Origin: JAIEPM01 sp964546815
GTDB lineage: Bacteria > Cyanobacteriota > Vampirovibrionia > Obscuribacterales > Obscuribacteraceae
DNA: 64,000 bases
NCBI GenBank assembly: GCA_964546815.1
Contig: CAZJLR010000001.1
Location: forward strand, 558,001-622,000
Direction: 5' to 3'
The stretch's first letter is position 1. Each line of letters starts with the position of its first letter. Of the stretch, positions 36,532 through 45,326 are shown one piece after another. Below the pieces are notes generated by a model. That model saw only the letters and a program-made list of their open reading frames with translations. It was not told the DNA's origin and did not search any database. The translations under genes and the position numbers were made by a program.

Positions 36532-37023
36532 CTAGAACGCGGTGTTTATATCACAGGTTGATGTTGAAGTTGGTGGAAGCCATGGATAAATAAGGCTTCC
36601 GCCGCCGGAGCCTTTGAATCCGCCACTGCCGGCCTTACCACAAGCATTTCCAGTATATCCACCGAGAGTGGACATCAAGCCAGTCTGAGTGCCATTGAGC
36701 TGTGGTCGATTTAAGAACTGACCCATATTGCCCTTGAAAGTCGAAACCATGCCTTGTCCAGTATTGAACAATGGCGCTTGTGCATTACCCAGCGCAGGTT
36801 GAGCTTTCTGGATATACTCAACGTCCCCCCATGAACTTACGCTGTCGTGGGGACCTTCGCCAGTGTTTGCCTGGCTATTGAATGCCGGACCTTGTTGCTG
36901 CATGGCTTGATGCTGCAATTGCGAATTGTAGCCTGAGTCTTGACCGAACTCCTGGGCCATCACCGCTGGGGACAACGCAAGTCCACCGAGTGCCAAAGAT
37001 AAAGTTAGACAGAACAACTTCAT
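36532..37023 (-). CDS. Small secreted Gln/Gly-rich protein
   Basis: 163 residues: a signal peptide (LFCLTLSLALGGLALSPAVM, cleavage after AQ) followed by a Gln/Asn-rich region and a Gly-rich C-terminus (GKAGSGGFKGSGGGSL) with two Cys that could form a disulfide. GGGGG lies upstream of the ATG. No family is recognised; composition suggests a surface or matrix protein. Confidence 0.7.
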   Translation of the reverse strand: MKLFCLTLSLALGGLALSPAVMAQEFGQDSGYNSQLQHQAMQQQGPAFNSQANTGEGPHDSVSSWGDVEYIQKAQPALGNAQAPLFNTGQGMVSTFKGNMGQFLNRPQLNGTQTGLMSTLGGYTGNACGKAGSGGFKGSGGGSLIYPWLPPTSTSTCDINTAF

Positions 37024-37242
37024 GGCAGGATAACCCCCAAAAGAACCGAAACTATGTAGTAACCAGACAATTTTACAGCCTTAATAGTATTCAAGATATA
37101 TGAAAAACCCGTGAAATGCTAGCCCCTGCGACCTTTTACGTTAATTCTATAAATACGTGCGGGCTGACAGTTTTAGGCGTTTACTCTGAGAACGGAAAGA
37201 TTAAATGTGAAAGAACGCCCAGATAAATAGCGAATGACCGCA

Positions 37243-37266
37243 TCAGGACAGCATATTGCTGCCCTG
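37243..37266. other. Hairpin downstream of the tail-anchored protein gene
   Basis: CAGGACAGCA and TGCTGCCCTG pair around TAT with one mismatch. It lies about 35 bases past the stop of the leftward gene at 37301, without a T tail. Confidence 0.35.
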
Positions 37267-37300
37267 AGCGAGTCAAATCAAAACGATGAACTTAGTAATA

Positions 37301-37633
37301 CTAAAAATGCACAAGCATGGCAGCTAAACCGAGCGCGAAGCCCAGCCCAGCGACAGTCCAACCCAAAACGACTTTGGGATTTTTGCGTTCTTGGCTCAAT
37401 TCATGACAGCGACGCGACACTGAGAACTCACTCTTTTTCGAATCGCAACTTGCGGCTTTCGCTTGCAAGCGCCAATCGCGCAGCTTCATAGATTGCTTAG
37501 CCCTCTCATTTTGGATGTACTCCTCAACTGAAGGCGCACCTTTTGGAATGATCCCCTCCGGGACATTGTGTTTGAACGAATTAGAACGATCTACAGCGTA
37601 ATTAGAGGACGATTGCTGACCGGAAATACTCAT
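37301..37633 (-). CDS. Small protein with C-terminal membrane helix
   Basis: 110 residues: a polar, Lys/Arg/Ser-rich cytoplasmic part and one C-terminal hydrophobic helix (VVLGWTVAGLGFALGLAAML) ending in VHF, a tail-anchor layout. GGGGAG precedes the ATG by eight bases. No family is recognised. It is upstream of nothing obvious and transcribed leftwards like its neighbours. Confidence 0.6.
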   Translation of the reverse strand: MSISGQQSSSNYAVDRSNSFKHNVPEGIIPKGAPSVEEYIQNERAKQSMKLRDWRLQAKAASCDSKKSEFSVSRRCHELSQERKNPKVVLGWTVAGLGFALGLAAMLVHF

Positions 37634-37774
37634 AGTTTGGTCTCCCCACCCGAGAAACTACAGTGCGGCAGCAAGGCAATGTCTTGCCGGCGCATAGAGT
37701 TTCTGTGTATCTAGTAAGTATGTACGCGAGCGAAAAAGTTGCTCGTTACCTACTTTGCGTTCTACGAGAGGGAA

Positions 37775-37798
37775 TGTCAAGTGAATTTTGGATTGACA
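37775..37798 (-). terminator. Hairpin immediately after kinase operon
   Basis: TGTCAA and TTGACA pair across 12 bases directly after the stop codon at 37799. Weak stem without a clear T tract. Confidence 0.3.
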
Positions 37799-39334
37799 CT
37801 AAATTACGCTAGTTTCTCTCGCCAAGGCAGTTTCCAGCTCTTCAGCTGTTGCGTATCTATCTCTCAATTCAATAGCTGTAGCTTTCGCAACTATGTCATC
37901 CATCGCCTGCGAAATCTCAGGCAAAACACGTCGTGGATGTTGCTGATTTATTGGTTCTGGTTCTTCGCCAGTAAGCATGAAGAACAACGATGCACCAAGA
38001 GAGTAAATATCACTTTGCGTAACAGGTTGTCCACGAAATTGCTCTGGTGGCAAATAGGCATGTTTGCCCACAACGGTGCCGGTTGAAGTGCTGTCCTTCT
38101 GCTGAGCTACGTTGAAATCTACAAGCTTGAGCATGCCATCTTTTCGGAGAATCAAATTGTCTGGAGTAAAATCACGATGCACCACAGGCGGTGTGAGGCT
38201 GTGCAAATAACTTTGCATTTTGCACATTTGCAATGCCAAATCGCGCACTTTAGACTCACTGATCGGGCCAGATTCAAGCACAATTTCACGAAGTGACTTG
38301 CCATCGATATGCTCGAGCACTAGATAACCGCGATGGTCTTCAACGAAGAAATCGACCAGGCGAACAATTTGATCGTGGTTAAGCTGTCTCAAAATTCGCG
38401 CTTCTTTTTCAAACGATTCAAGGCTTTGACGACGCACACTCACGTCAACATAGACCGGAAGAATGAACTCTTTCAACACGACAGTATCTGCCATCTCTTT
38501 GTCATAGGCTAGATATGCGGTGCCCTGTCCACCGACACCAAGCTGTTTGTCTACAACAAATCTTCCGTTTCGCAATTTAGAGTCATGCTCTAGTGGAGTA
38601 AGTCTCTCTCTTTTCGGAGGACCAGACAATGCCTGCAACCACAGTTCGGTATAACTGTAGTCGGGCGGTAGCTCAAGTGCCTGCACAGCCTCGGCATCTC
38701 GATTTAAGTCGGGTGACCAGGCTTCGACTGCTTCAAGCAATTTTGCACGCTCTTCCGCAGAAGGAATGCAACCCAATCGCAATTTCAAGTGATTGTTGGC
38801 ACCAAAATCAAAACGCAAAATATGATCAAGCGGGGATGTTTTACCCTTAGGCAAATCCAAAGCCATTTTGGAAATTTTTCGCCAGTTGATGACTTGACCA
38901 TCACGCTTCAAAAGCGCGTGCCGCCAGAGCAAGCGAATACCATCTTTATTCAAGGCCAGGTGAGTCGGCAAGCTGGTGTGCACCGCAACCGCAGTAGTCA
39001 CAGCGCCAATTACAATCAAGAACGAATTCCAGAGCAGCTGGGCATTGGCACTGGCCGCATCAACACCGCCGGAAGCGAGCGTGCTTCCAAAAAAGTTACT
39101 CAGAAAAGCCATAATTGCGCCAAGCAAAAATGTTATTACAGGCACAACAAAAATTGTAAATACAACAGCCACAAGCGTGACGTAAAAGGTTTTCTTATCG
39201 GTTCTGTCGTCGACTCGTTGAGCAATCCATTTTTCAAGCTCAACCAGAGGACGATAACGCAAAATTACTTCGTCTGGAATCTTTTTTGGTAAATAGCGTG
39301 TCCGCTCGGCAGGCAAAGATGGTTTGTCAGTCAT
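37799..39334 (-). CDS. Membrane Ser/Thr protein kinase with altered DFG motif
   Basis: 511 residues. Two membrane helices in the N-terminal third (FYVTLVAVVFTIFVVPVITF and LLWNSFLIVIGAVTTAVAV), a linker, then a C-terminal kinase domain (about 250-511) with Gly-loop GVGGQGTAYLAYD, ATP Lys in VVLKEF, catalytic loop HRDFTPDN and Mg-binding motif DFN instead of DFG. The Thr in HRDxTxxN recurs in the neighbouring kinase and is compatible with activity; Asn for Gly in DFG is less common. It overlaps the upstream kinase by four bases (ATGA), so the two are translated together. Confidence 0.9.
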   Translation of the reverse strand: MTDKPSLPAERTRYLPKKIPDEVILRYRPLVELEKWIAQRVDDRTDKKTFYVTLVAVVFTIFVVPVITFLLGAIMAFLSNFFGSTLASGGVDAASANAQLLWNSFLIVIGAVTTAVAVHTSLPTHLALNKDGIRLLWRHALLKRDGQVINWRKISKMALDLPKGKTSPLDHILRFDFGANNHLKLRLGCIPSAEERAKLLEAVEAWSPDLNRDAEAVQALELPPDYSYTELWLQALSGPPKRERLTPLEHDSKLRNGRFVVDKQLGVGGQGTAYLAYDKEMADTVVLKEFILPVYVDVSVRRQSLESFEKEARILRQLNHDQIVRLVDFFVEDHRGYLVLEHIDGKSLREIVLESGPISESKVRDLALQMCKMQSYLHSLTPPVVHRDFTPDNLILRKDGMLKLVDFNVAQQKDSTSTGTVVGKHAYLPPEQFRGQPVTQSDIYSLGASLFFMLTGEEPEPINQQHPRRVLPEISQAMDDIVAKATAIELRDRYATAEELETALARETSVI

Positions 39335-40806
39335 GGTTGCGCTCCAGTAAGAGCTGCACCACTTTCACCCTTAGGTTCTTCTTTCAAGATTGCAGAACGC
39401 AACTTCTCAAGCCGTACAACTATTTCATCGAGATCGCAAAGACGCTTTTCACTGTCAAAGCAGGTCATCTCAGCTACAAGATCATCGAAATCACCGCTCA
39501 AGTTTGGCTTCAATTGCAAGGGATGAGAAACTGCCAGAGGAGTAGGATCTTGCCCTGTCAACAAATAATATAGCGTGCCACCAAAAGAATATATATCGCT
39601 GAAAGCCCCTGCGCGCCCTCTCAATTGCTCGGGAGCAATGTACGACTGTTTGCCTACTAAAGTGCCTGTGGCAGAGCCAACGAATTGATTTGCAGCACCA
39701 AAGTCAATCAAATAAAGTTGACCATCGGTCTTAAGAACAAGATTGTCTGGCGTGAGGTCGCGATGAATTACCGGTGGCGTTTGTCCATGCAAATATTTCA
39801 AAATGCCGGCGATAGCTATGCCCCATTCAATTGCGAGTAATTCAGGCTGAGCGCCCTTTTGCTTTACCAGTTGCCTTAAGTCCTGTCCTTGAATGTATTC
39901 CATCAACATATAGTCACGCCCATTTTCAGAGAAGTGACCAGTGACCTTTGCGATCTGAGGATGGTCTAGGTTCATCAAAAATCGTGCTTCACGGAAAAAA
40001 TGTTCTTCCGCTTTCTTGCGTGTTTCCAAATCAGCATTTGCAGGCACCACAGCCTCTTTTACAACAACCATGTTCTTGTTGTTTTGCTGTGCAAGATAAA
40101 TTGCAGAAAGACCACCAAATGCTAATTGCCTGACGATGGCTACGCTTTCATTGCATATTTTGCGCCCGGGCTCTAATGGCACAAACGAAGTAGCGCTAAA
40201 TCTACGCGACAGTTCTTCCTCCCACATCTCAACTTGACTCAAGCGACCGAGTCCTTTATTTTCATTGTGCAACGAATTTTGATAGTCAATCAACTCTGGA
40301 GTCCGAGCCATACTAGAGCCCCAGAGCTCAATAGCAAGAAGCATTTGCTCAGTCTGTACTTTGTCGAGACTTTTCATTTTCAGCTTAATTGGCAAAGTGT
40401 TTTTGAAGTTGAGATAGAAAGTATCTGGAGAACCATCAGCACTAATGCCACGACGCAGTACCCCGGCCCCAAGCAACTCAGCCCAACTGCGATTGCGCCT
40501 GAATCCCAAAAACGGCATCATAAACATCGGAAAAGCCACACCGCTTTTGCTGATATAAAGCCGATTGTCTTCAAAAAATCCGGTCAACAAAATTCCAAGG
40601 ATTGGAACAGATGAAAGCGAAAGCAAAATACCAAGCGTGACACGCGGGTCTGCAATTGCTTCGGGCGCATGCAAAAGAAATGAAATTACAAGCCCAAGAA
40701 AAAACGGAACAAGCAAAGACCAAATTGGAAACATAGCAGCCATCACATAGAACCCTATGCGATGCGGAAGCGTCTCGTATTTGACTGACAGCTCTAATTC
40801 GGCCAT
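39331..40806 (-). CDS. Membrane Ser/Thr protein kinase
   Basis: 491 residues with the same plan as its neighbour: two to three N-terminal membrane helices (IWSLLVPFFLGLVISFLL, LSLSSVPILGILLTGFF) and a kinase domain (about 215-475) with FGGLSAIYLAQ, the ATP Lys in VVVKEA, HRDLTPDN and an intact DFG (LIDFGAA) and APE-like APEQ. The catalytic domain faces the cytoplasm. No extracellular sensor domain is evident. Gene order suggests the two kinases form a pair or a relay. Confidence 0.92.
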   Translation of the reverse strand: MAELELSVKYETLPHRIGFYVMAAMFPIWSLLVPFFLGLVISFLLHAPEAIADPRVTLGILLSLSSVPILGILLTGFFEDNRLYISKSGVAFPMFMMPFLGFRRNRSWAELLGAGVLRRGISADGSPDTFYLNFKNTLPIKLKMKSLDKVQTEQMLLAIELWGSSMARTPELIDYQNSLHNENKGLGRLSQVEMWEEELSRRFSATSFVPLEPGRKICNESVAIVRQLAFGGLSAIYLAQQNNKNMVVVKEAVVPANADLETRKKAEEHFFREARFLMNLDHPQIAKVTGHFSENGRDYMLMEYIQGQDLRQLVKQKGAQPELLAIEWGIAIAGILKYLHGQTPPVIHRDLTPDNLVLKTDGQLYLIDFGAANQFVGSATGTLVGKQSYIAPEQLRGRAGAFSDIYSFGGTLYYLLTGQDPTPLAVSHPLQLKPNLSGDFDDLVAEMTCFDSEKRLCDLDEIVVRLEKLRSAILKEEPKGESGAALTGAQP

Positions 40807-40900
40807 TAGACCAAGTGATTCCCGGAAATGCCCCTACTGTAGGACTTTTACCCAGTCCAGACGGCGCCCAACATTTAAGTATTCTAAGGGAGCAAGAAGA

Positions 40901-40923
40901 AGACCCTCTTTTGCGGAGGGTCT
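40901..40923 (-). terminator. Terminator of the type III CRISPR-Cas operon
   Basis: AGACCCTC and GAGGGTCT form a perfect 8-bp stem. Reading leftwards, as the csm operon does, it is followed by TCTTCTTGC, so it would end that transcript ahead of the kinase genes. Confidence 0.6.
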
Positions 40924-40926
40924 TCC

Positions 40927-41023
40927 AAATTTCGTCCCCTGTCGGGGCTTTATGAAAGGAGACTTGCTATCGCGAACAATAACGCTGCAACGTCGTCCCC
41001 TGGTGGAGTCTTTTGGTTGAAAC
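40927..41023 (+). CRISPR. Two degenerate CRISPR-like repeats, remnant array
   Basis: Two 36-37 base segments (40927-40963 and 40988-41023) share CGTCCCCTG, a central GG-rich half and T-rich/GAAAC-like ends; the second ends GGTTGAAAC, the form of a type III repeat 5' handle. The first has a small CCCC/GGGG hairpin. They are only about 60% alike and 24 bases apart, shorter than usual spacers, so this is at best a decayed mini-array beside cas6. It may also be coincidence. Confidence 0.35.
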
Positions 41024-41086
41024 TGCCATCGCGCTTCAACGGCAGCTTAAAGTAGCACACGATTTCGCATCAAGCAAGCAGCTACA

Positions 41087-41881
41087 TCAAATTTCCATTT
41101 CCTTTTTAAGAGGCTGACGCGACTCTAGCCCTGCGTCGAAGTGCACAGCGCCCAGCCCCATTGCGGTTTTGGCACCGATGCCGGAATATTCGGCATATCG
41201 CCCAGCTAAATTCATCAACTGACGCAACTCTGATTTAGAAACAAGAAAAGAAGCACTGCCAATTGTGCCGACAAAATTAGTAGCATCCATTGAAATGCGC
41301 TGCGATTGAATTCTGAGTGCATGGGGCGCAATATGCTGTGCAGCGTCTTCAAAAATTGTTTCGTCGCTAAAAGTGGCAACATCAGAATACTGATTCCATC
41401 TACTCAAAACGCTCTGCAAAATCATGCGTGCCTCTGGATAAGGCCATGGACTCTTAAAGCCAGCTTTCTTGAAAATGAGCGGACTGAGAAAGTCAAAAGT
41501 CACGTACTTGGGGGGCAATTCGGCAAAGACTTCAGTCAGCATCTGCTCATAGCTTGTGGACGAAATACAATCAACGCCGCGCACTTCCATTTGCGCGTCA
41601 TAATGTTCAATTCTAATAAAACTCGGCACGTTTTCGAGCCAGCTTTTGATAGCGGCGCAATTATTCTCGTTTAGCAAATTTATCGTCCAAAGGTATTCAC
41701 CCGCTGCACTCCAGAGCAAGTTTTGTGAAAATGGTCGCGGCGCCGAGCCCTGGTGCAAAGAGGACGCATCAATCGAATTCATCAAAACGCCATGCATCAG
41801 CGCCCCACGCGAAGGAGATTTGAAAAAGGGGTCTCTTTCTTCATCGAATTTGAGATTCAAAACGTATTTTTCAATCTTCAT
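41087..41881 (-). CDS. cas6: CRISPR RNA endoribonuclease Cas6
   Basis: 264 residues of the RAMP superfamily. The C-terminal Gly-rich loop GIGAKTAMGLGAV and the preceding SPLIFKKAG region match Cas6; His30 (in GALMHGV) is placed like the catalytic His of many Cas6 proteins. It cuts pre-crRNA within the repeat. Its first codons overlap the end of csm5 by 11 bases. It implies that a repeat array is, or was, processed in this cell, although no intact array lies in the window. Confidence 0.85.
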   Translation of the reverse strand: MKIEKYVLNLKFDEERDPFFKSPSRGALMHGVLMNSIDASSLHQGSAPRPFSQNLLWSAAGEYLWTINLLNENNCAAIKSWLENVPSFIRIEHYDAQMEVRGVDCISSTSYEQMLTEVFAELPPKYVTFDFLSPLIFKKAGFKSPWPYPEARMILQSVLSRWNQYSDVATFSDETIFEDAAQHIAPHALRIQSQRISMDATNFVGTIGSASFLVSKSELRQLMNLAGRYAEYSGIGAKTAMGLGAVHFDAGLESRQPLKKEMEI

Positions 41882-43091
41882 TTTGAATTTCCAGATTTTT
41901 CGAAATCAACACCCAACCAGGCGGAAGCCCTTGCTCTCTTTCTCCTGCCAATGCAGAACGCGAGGTAAAAGGGTAGGGGTCTCTCCCTTTAAGCTCTGGT
42001 CGCTTTCGCGCATATATAGATGAATGTCTTAGAGGATGGTCGGCCCGCTGGCCGAATTCTTTGGCATAGTGATTTCGGTAATTCAAAAGTACACTGTGTG
42101 CCATCTGCCCGGTGCCATAGCCAACGCGAAGCAAATAGCAATCATCGGGAATTTGGGTTGCAGCACTTTCATAAAAGTCGAATGTATCTTTAACCCCCTT
42201 GCCCTGAGCTTTTAACGACTCCTGGTTGGCTCGCTCGGCAGCCCAAACCTGGCGGAAGAAATGGTCTGATATTTGCATGAGCTCTTCGACACCACTTAAA
42301 GGCAAGGCATAACGCCTGCAAGTACGCAGTGATATTTCAATTTCAAAATTTGTATCAGCAAGCATAACTTCAGCATACTCATCGCTGTCTTTGCTTGCTT
42401 TTAATTTGTCGTTTTGCTGTGCTGATTTCTTGCTGGAAGCAAACAAACCAATGCTGGCGATGCCCATCTGCTGCGAGTCTATGGCTGCGCTATCTCTGAC
42501 GATAAGGTTTTCAAAAAAACGTGTGTCTTCAGACGTGTTGCGAAAAGTTTTTTGCATTCGCTCTCTGAGCATGCGCAAATTTGTGTAATCGTCTGCGCGA
42601 GGGTCGCGCGGCATAAATTCTTCTTTGTACTTGGAATTTTCAATTACGTTTGAAATATAAGCAGAGCGCAGGGCACCTTTGATACTACTGCCCGGAATGT
42701 AGCACTTTGGTGAACCTACAAAAAGTCGCATGCGCCTTATGCTTCGCGCCTCAGGTGAGAGGTCTCGAAGTAAGGACGGCAAGGCTCGCAAACCCACACT
42801 TGAACTAATTCGTTGTTTAAGTCCGGGGTCTTTTGCTTCGTAGTTGAGCAAAAATCTTTGCAAACTCCCGCCGACATCCCTGGACGCAGCTTCGGTAAGC
42901 TCATCAATCAAAGTCTCATTTTTCACAGCCTCTTCTGCAAGCTTGTCATAATCGAGAAATGACAGTTGTTGTTTGTCGGCAGTGAAGAAATACTCCCAGC
43001 GCCCCACATCACGGCCGCAACCAATGTGCAAATGTGTAAAAGCTCGCGCCTTCAACAAACACTTTTGATGGTAGCTGGTTTTGCTGTTCAT
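41871..43091 (-). CDS. csm5: Type III-A effector protein Csm5
   Basis: 406 residues. RAMP fold with the conserved CYIPGSSIKGALRSA loop (about residue 135) and LHIGCGRD near the N-terminus. Csm5 caps the 3' end of crRNA in the Csm complex. It lies nine bases after csm4. The length is typical. Several Lys/Arg-rich helices follow the Gly-rich loop, as in other Csm5. Confidence 0.88.
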   Translation of the reverse strand: MNSKTSYHQKCLLKARAFTHLHIGCGRDVGRWEYFFTADKQQLSFLDYDKLAEEAVKNETLIDELTEAASRDVGGSLQRFLLNYEAKDPGLKQRISSSVGLRALPSLLRDLSPEARSIRRMRLFVGSPKCYIPGSSIKGALRSAYISNVIENSKYKEEFMPRDPRADDYTNLRMLRERMQKTFRNTSEDTRFFENLIVRDSAAIDSQQMGIASIGLFASSKKSAQQNDKLKASKDSDEYAEVMLADTNFEIEISLRTCRRYALPLSGVEELMQISDHFFRQVWAAERANQESLKAQGKGVKDTFDFYESAATQIPDDCYLLRVGYGTGQMAHSVLLNYRNHYAKEFGQRADHPLRHSSIYARKRPELKGRDPYPFTSRSALAGEREQGLPPGWVLISKNLEIQNED

Positions 43092-43099
43092 CTACACCC

Positions 43100-44098
43100 T
43101 CATACCGGCAGCACAAACGGTATGCCATATCGATAACACAAATGTCCTTCTTGACTCAAATCAATTAACCGTCCTTCAGGCATAACAGCGAAAACACTGC
43201 CTGTCTCGAAAAATTTTGTCACTGTTTTTTTCAGACCAGTGTGATGGCCGTTTTCATCGTAAATCCAACCGCCGGCCTTCGAAATTGAATACCTGTTTGA
43301 CGATGTCGGGCTTGCTTGAATCGCACTCAGCATTTTTTGACTTGGGCACGCTGGCGAAAGTATAAGGAAAGAGCTAGCGCTCGTATTGCCTTGAGAATCG
43401 AAATCCTGAACGGGCGATAGCAGCAGCGAATCAATCTGCCCTGCACCGCTGCTTCGTCTGCCACCGAATCCTTCGTCTTTCATGAAAGCCAGCACGGCCT
43501 TCAAAGGTTCTAAAAGTCTTTCTTCTCTAATGTCCAAAAGCCCTTTCAATCGAAGCAAGGGCGCTTTGTTTCGATTGGCATCGAGGCTTGCAGTGGTCAT
43601 TAGTGCTCGCTTAGAACCCTCAAAACTCAGCACTGAGACCTGTTCGCTATAACGTGACGCAGAAGCACCAACCGCTGCGGATGACCTCGAAATTGAGCCA
43701 ACTTGAAACGCATCGCAAACAGTCGCCCCCTGTAAAGCTTCTGCACATTGGAAATCACCCGCCAGCCCGCTTCGCAATGTCTGCAGTGGCACCCATTTTG
43801 CTTGAAAGAAACGAGACAAATCGCTCGACTCGTTTGCGTGCAGAACTGAAGGAATTAGCAAGTCACCATCGACTGATGGAAAAAGATCCGAAATTACGAT
43901 TGGATAGTCAAAGCTGAGAAGTGGATCGATCAATTGACTTTTGAGTGACTCTTTGCCAAATAGCCTTGACCATCCCAGAGCAATAAACGAAAACAACCTA
44001 TCTGCACCCACCGACATTGGCATTCTCAGCCCATCGCGGCGGTGGCTCGGCACACGAAGCGGGCTGGAAAAATCAAAGCAAATTTCGTGCAGGCTCAT
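43100..44098 (-). CDS. csm4: Type III-A effector protein Csm4
   Basis: 332 residues. RAMP fold with the Gly-rich GFGGRRSSGAGQ (about residue 220) and a family-typical C-terminus CYRYGIPFVLPV. Csm4 binds the 5' handle of the crRNA and holds Cas10. Its start overlaps the csm3 stop by four bases (ATGA). Length is normal for the family. Confidence 0.87.
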   Translation of the reverse strand: MSLHEICFDFSSPLRVPSHRRDGLRMPMSVGADRLFSFIALGWSRLFGKESLKSQLIDPLLSFDYPIVISDLFPSVDGDLLIPSVLHANESSDLSRFFQAKWVPLQTLRSGLAGDFQCAEALQGATVCDAFQVGSISRSSAAVGASASRYSEQVSVLSFEGSKRALMTTASLDANRNKAPLLRLKGLLDIREERLLEPLKAVLAFMKDEGFGGRRSSGAGQIDSLLLSPVQDFDSQGNTSASSFLILSPACPSQKMLSAIQASPTSSNRYSISKAGGWIYDENGHHTGLKKTVTKFFETGSVFAVMPEGRLIDLSQEGHLCYRYGIPFVLPV

Positions 44099-44811
44099 TT
44101 AGGTGCACCCAGACTTGGAAGCAGCCCAATTAAACCGGCTGCCGTTTGAACCCACTCTTTGCGAGTTGTATTGTTTTTGGCTCCTTCTTTGGCTTGACGA
44201 TAATCATCTATAGATGTCCAAAGCAATTCGCTAACGTCAAACAAGACTTTGCCGTAGCCGCGAGAGCCACAACCGCCAATATATTCATCTTCAACAAAGC
44301 GCAGAGCCATCTCCAAATTTTGAATGTCGTCTGAAATGCCTTGCTTGCCCCAGGCGTTGTAAACGAGTTCCATGTCCATAACAGCGCCCGCAGGCAATCT
44401 TTCGCTCTGGCGTGGATGCTCAGCAACACCACGTGCTCTATCAATACGATTTTCTGTTTTTATTTCGACGTATAAAGAATCATTATCTATAGACTCTAAG
44501 ATTGCGGCAGATTCATCAGTAAGATGCGAGTCTCTTACAAACATTCGGCCAAAGCTGCGCTTATCAAAAGAGTCTACATAACCGCCAAACAAGCGAATTA
44601 CGTCATCAGATTCGGTGCCGCAAACTATTTCCAGTGCATGACGCAAGCGACCTTTGAGGGATGAGCCCGGCACGATAGGTCTGCGAGTCAGGGGGTCGCG
44701 AATGACCGGATTGTCTACAAGACCAATTCCACCAGACCCACCGGTGCCGATATGCAAGCCAGTTAGAACATTGATTTTTCCGCGTATAAAGAGCCGCCCG
44801 ACAAAGTCCAT
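44095..44811 (-). CDS. csm3: Type III-A backbone RNase Csm3
   Basis: 238 residues. LHIGTGGSGGIGLVDNPVIR places Asp33, the catalytic residue for target RNA cutting, in its usual context; PIVPGSSLKGRLRHALE is the conserved crRNA-binding loop and GGCGSRGYGKVLF the C-terminal Gly-rich element. Csm3 subunits polymerise along the crRNA and cleave bound RNA at 6-nt steps. Coupled to csm4 by a 4-base overlap and 11 bases after csm2. Confidence 0.93.
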   Translation of the reverse strand: MDFVGRLFIRGKINVLTGLHIGTGGSGGIGLVDNPVIRDPLTRRPIVPGSSLKGRLRHALEIVCGTESDDVIRLFGGYVDSFDKRSFGRMFVRDSHLTDESAAILESIDNDSLYVEIKTENRIDRARGVAEHPRQSERLPAGAVMDMELVYNAWGKQGISDDIQNLEMALRFVEDEYIGGCGSRGYGKVLFDVSELLWTSIDDYRQAKEGAKNNTTRKEWVQTAAGLIGLLPSLGAPK

Positions 44812-44822
44812 ATCATTTCTCC

Positions 44823-45317
44823 CTAGTGTGCGGATTTGTTTGATTCTTCGTAGCGGTGGTATGCCACCACCGCAGCAACAAATTCATATAGCCGGTCTAA
44901 ATCTGCCCCGGTTTTAAATGCCTCTTTATCTTTCAGTAGAAGATCTAGTTCTAACTGCAAGGCAATGAGTCCACGTTCGCGAGCCGCCATGTATGCGAGC
45001 CGCGGTCGCATAACAGCTAGACGACCTTTAGAACTGGTACTCAAAAGTTGATCGCGTGTCTCCTTGTGGCTTTGCTTTACGCGTATGGCAAGGTCTAAGA
45101 GAAGGCGCAACTGATGATGTTTTACTTGAATGCGTCCATTGACCAATTCTTGAGCAAATGCCTGAGCAAGATCCATTAGCTCGGGTTGTGCTTCCAGTCC
45201 TTTCTTAAATGCTCGCAGCAAATTGCCGCTTTGTGCAGGTCTTGGTGCAGGGCCACTTGAGCCACCTTTCTGGTAGCCACCTGATTGCGGTCCTTTTTGG
45301 TAAGGCGGTTTATTCAT
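44823..45317 (-). CDS. csm2: Type III-A small subunit Csm2
   Basis: 164 residues. The helical domain has the Csm2 signature MRPRLAYMAARE near residue 105 and ends with VAAVVAYHRYEE. The first ~30 residues are an added Gly/Pro/Gln-rich tail (YQKGPQSGGYQKGGSSGP) not seen in short Csm2 proteins. Csm2 forms the inner filament that lines the target RNA. Nine bases after cas10. Confidence 0.85.
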   Translation of the reverse strand: MNKPPYQKGPQSGGYQKGGSSGPAPRPAQSGNLLRAFKKGLEAQPELMDLAQAFAQELVNGRIQVKHHQLRLLLDLAIRVKQSHKETRDQLLSTSSKGRLAVMRPRLAYMAARERGLIALQLELDLLLKDKEAFKTGADLDRLYEFVAAVVAYHRYEESNKSAH

Positions 45318-45326
45318 CGCAATTAC

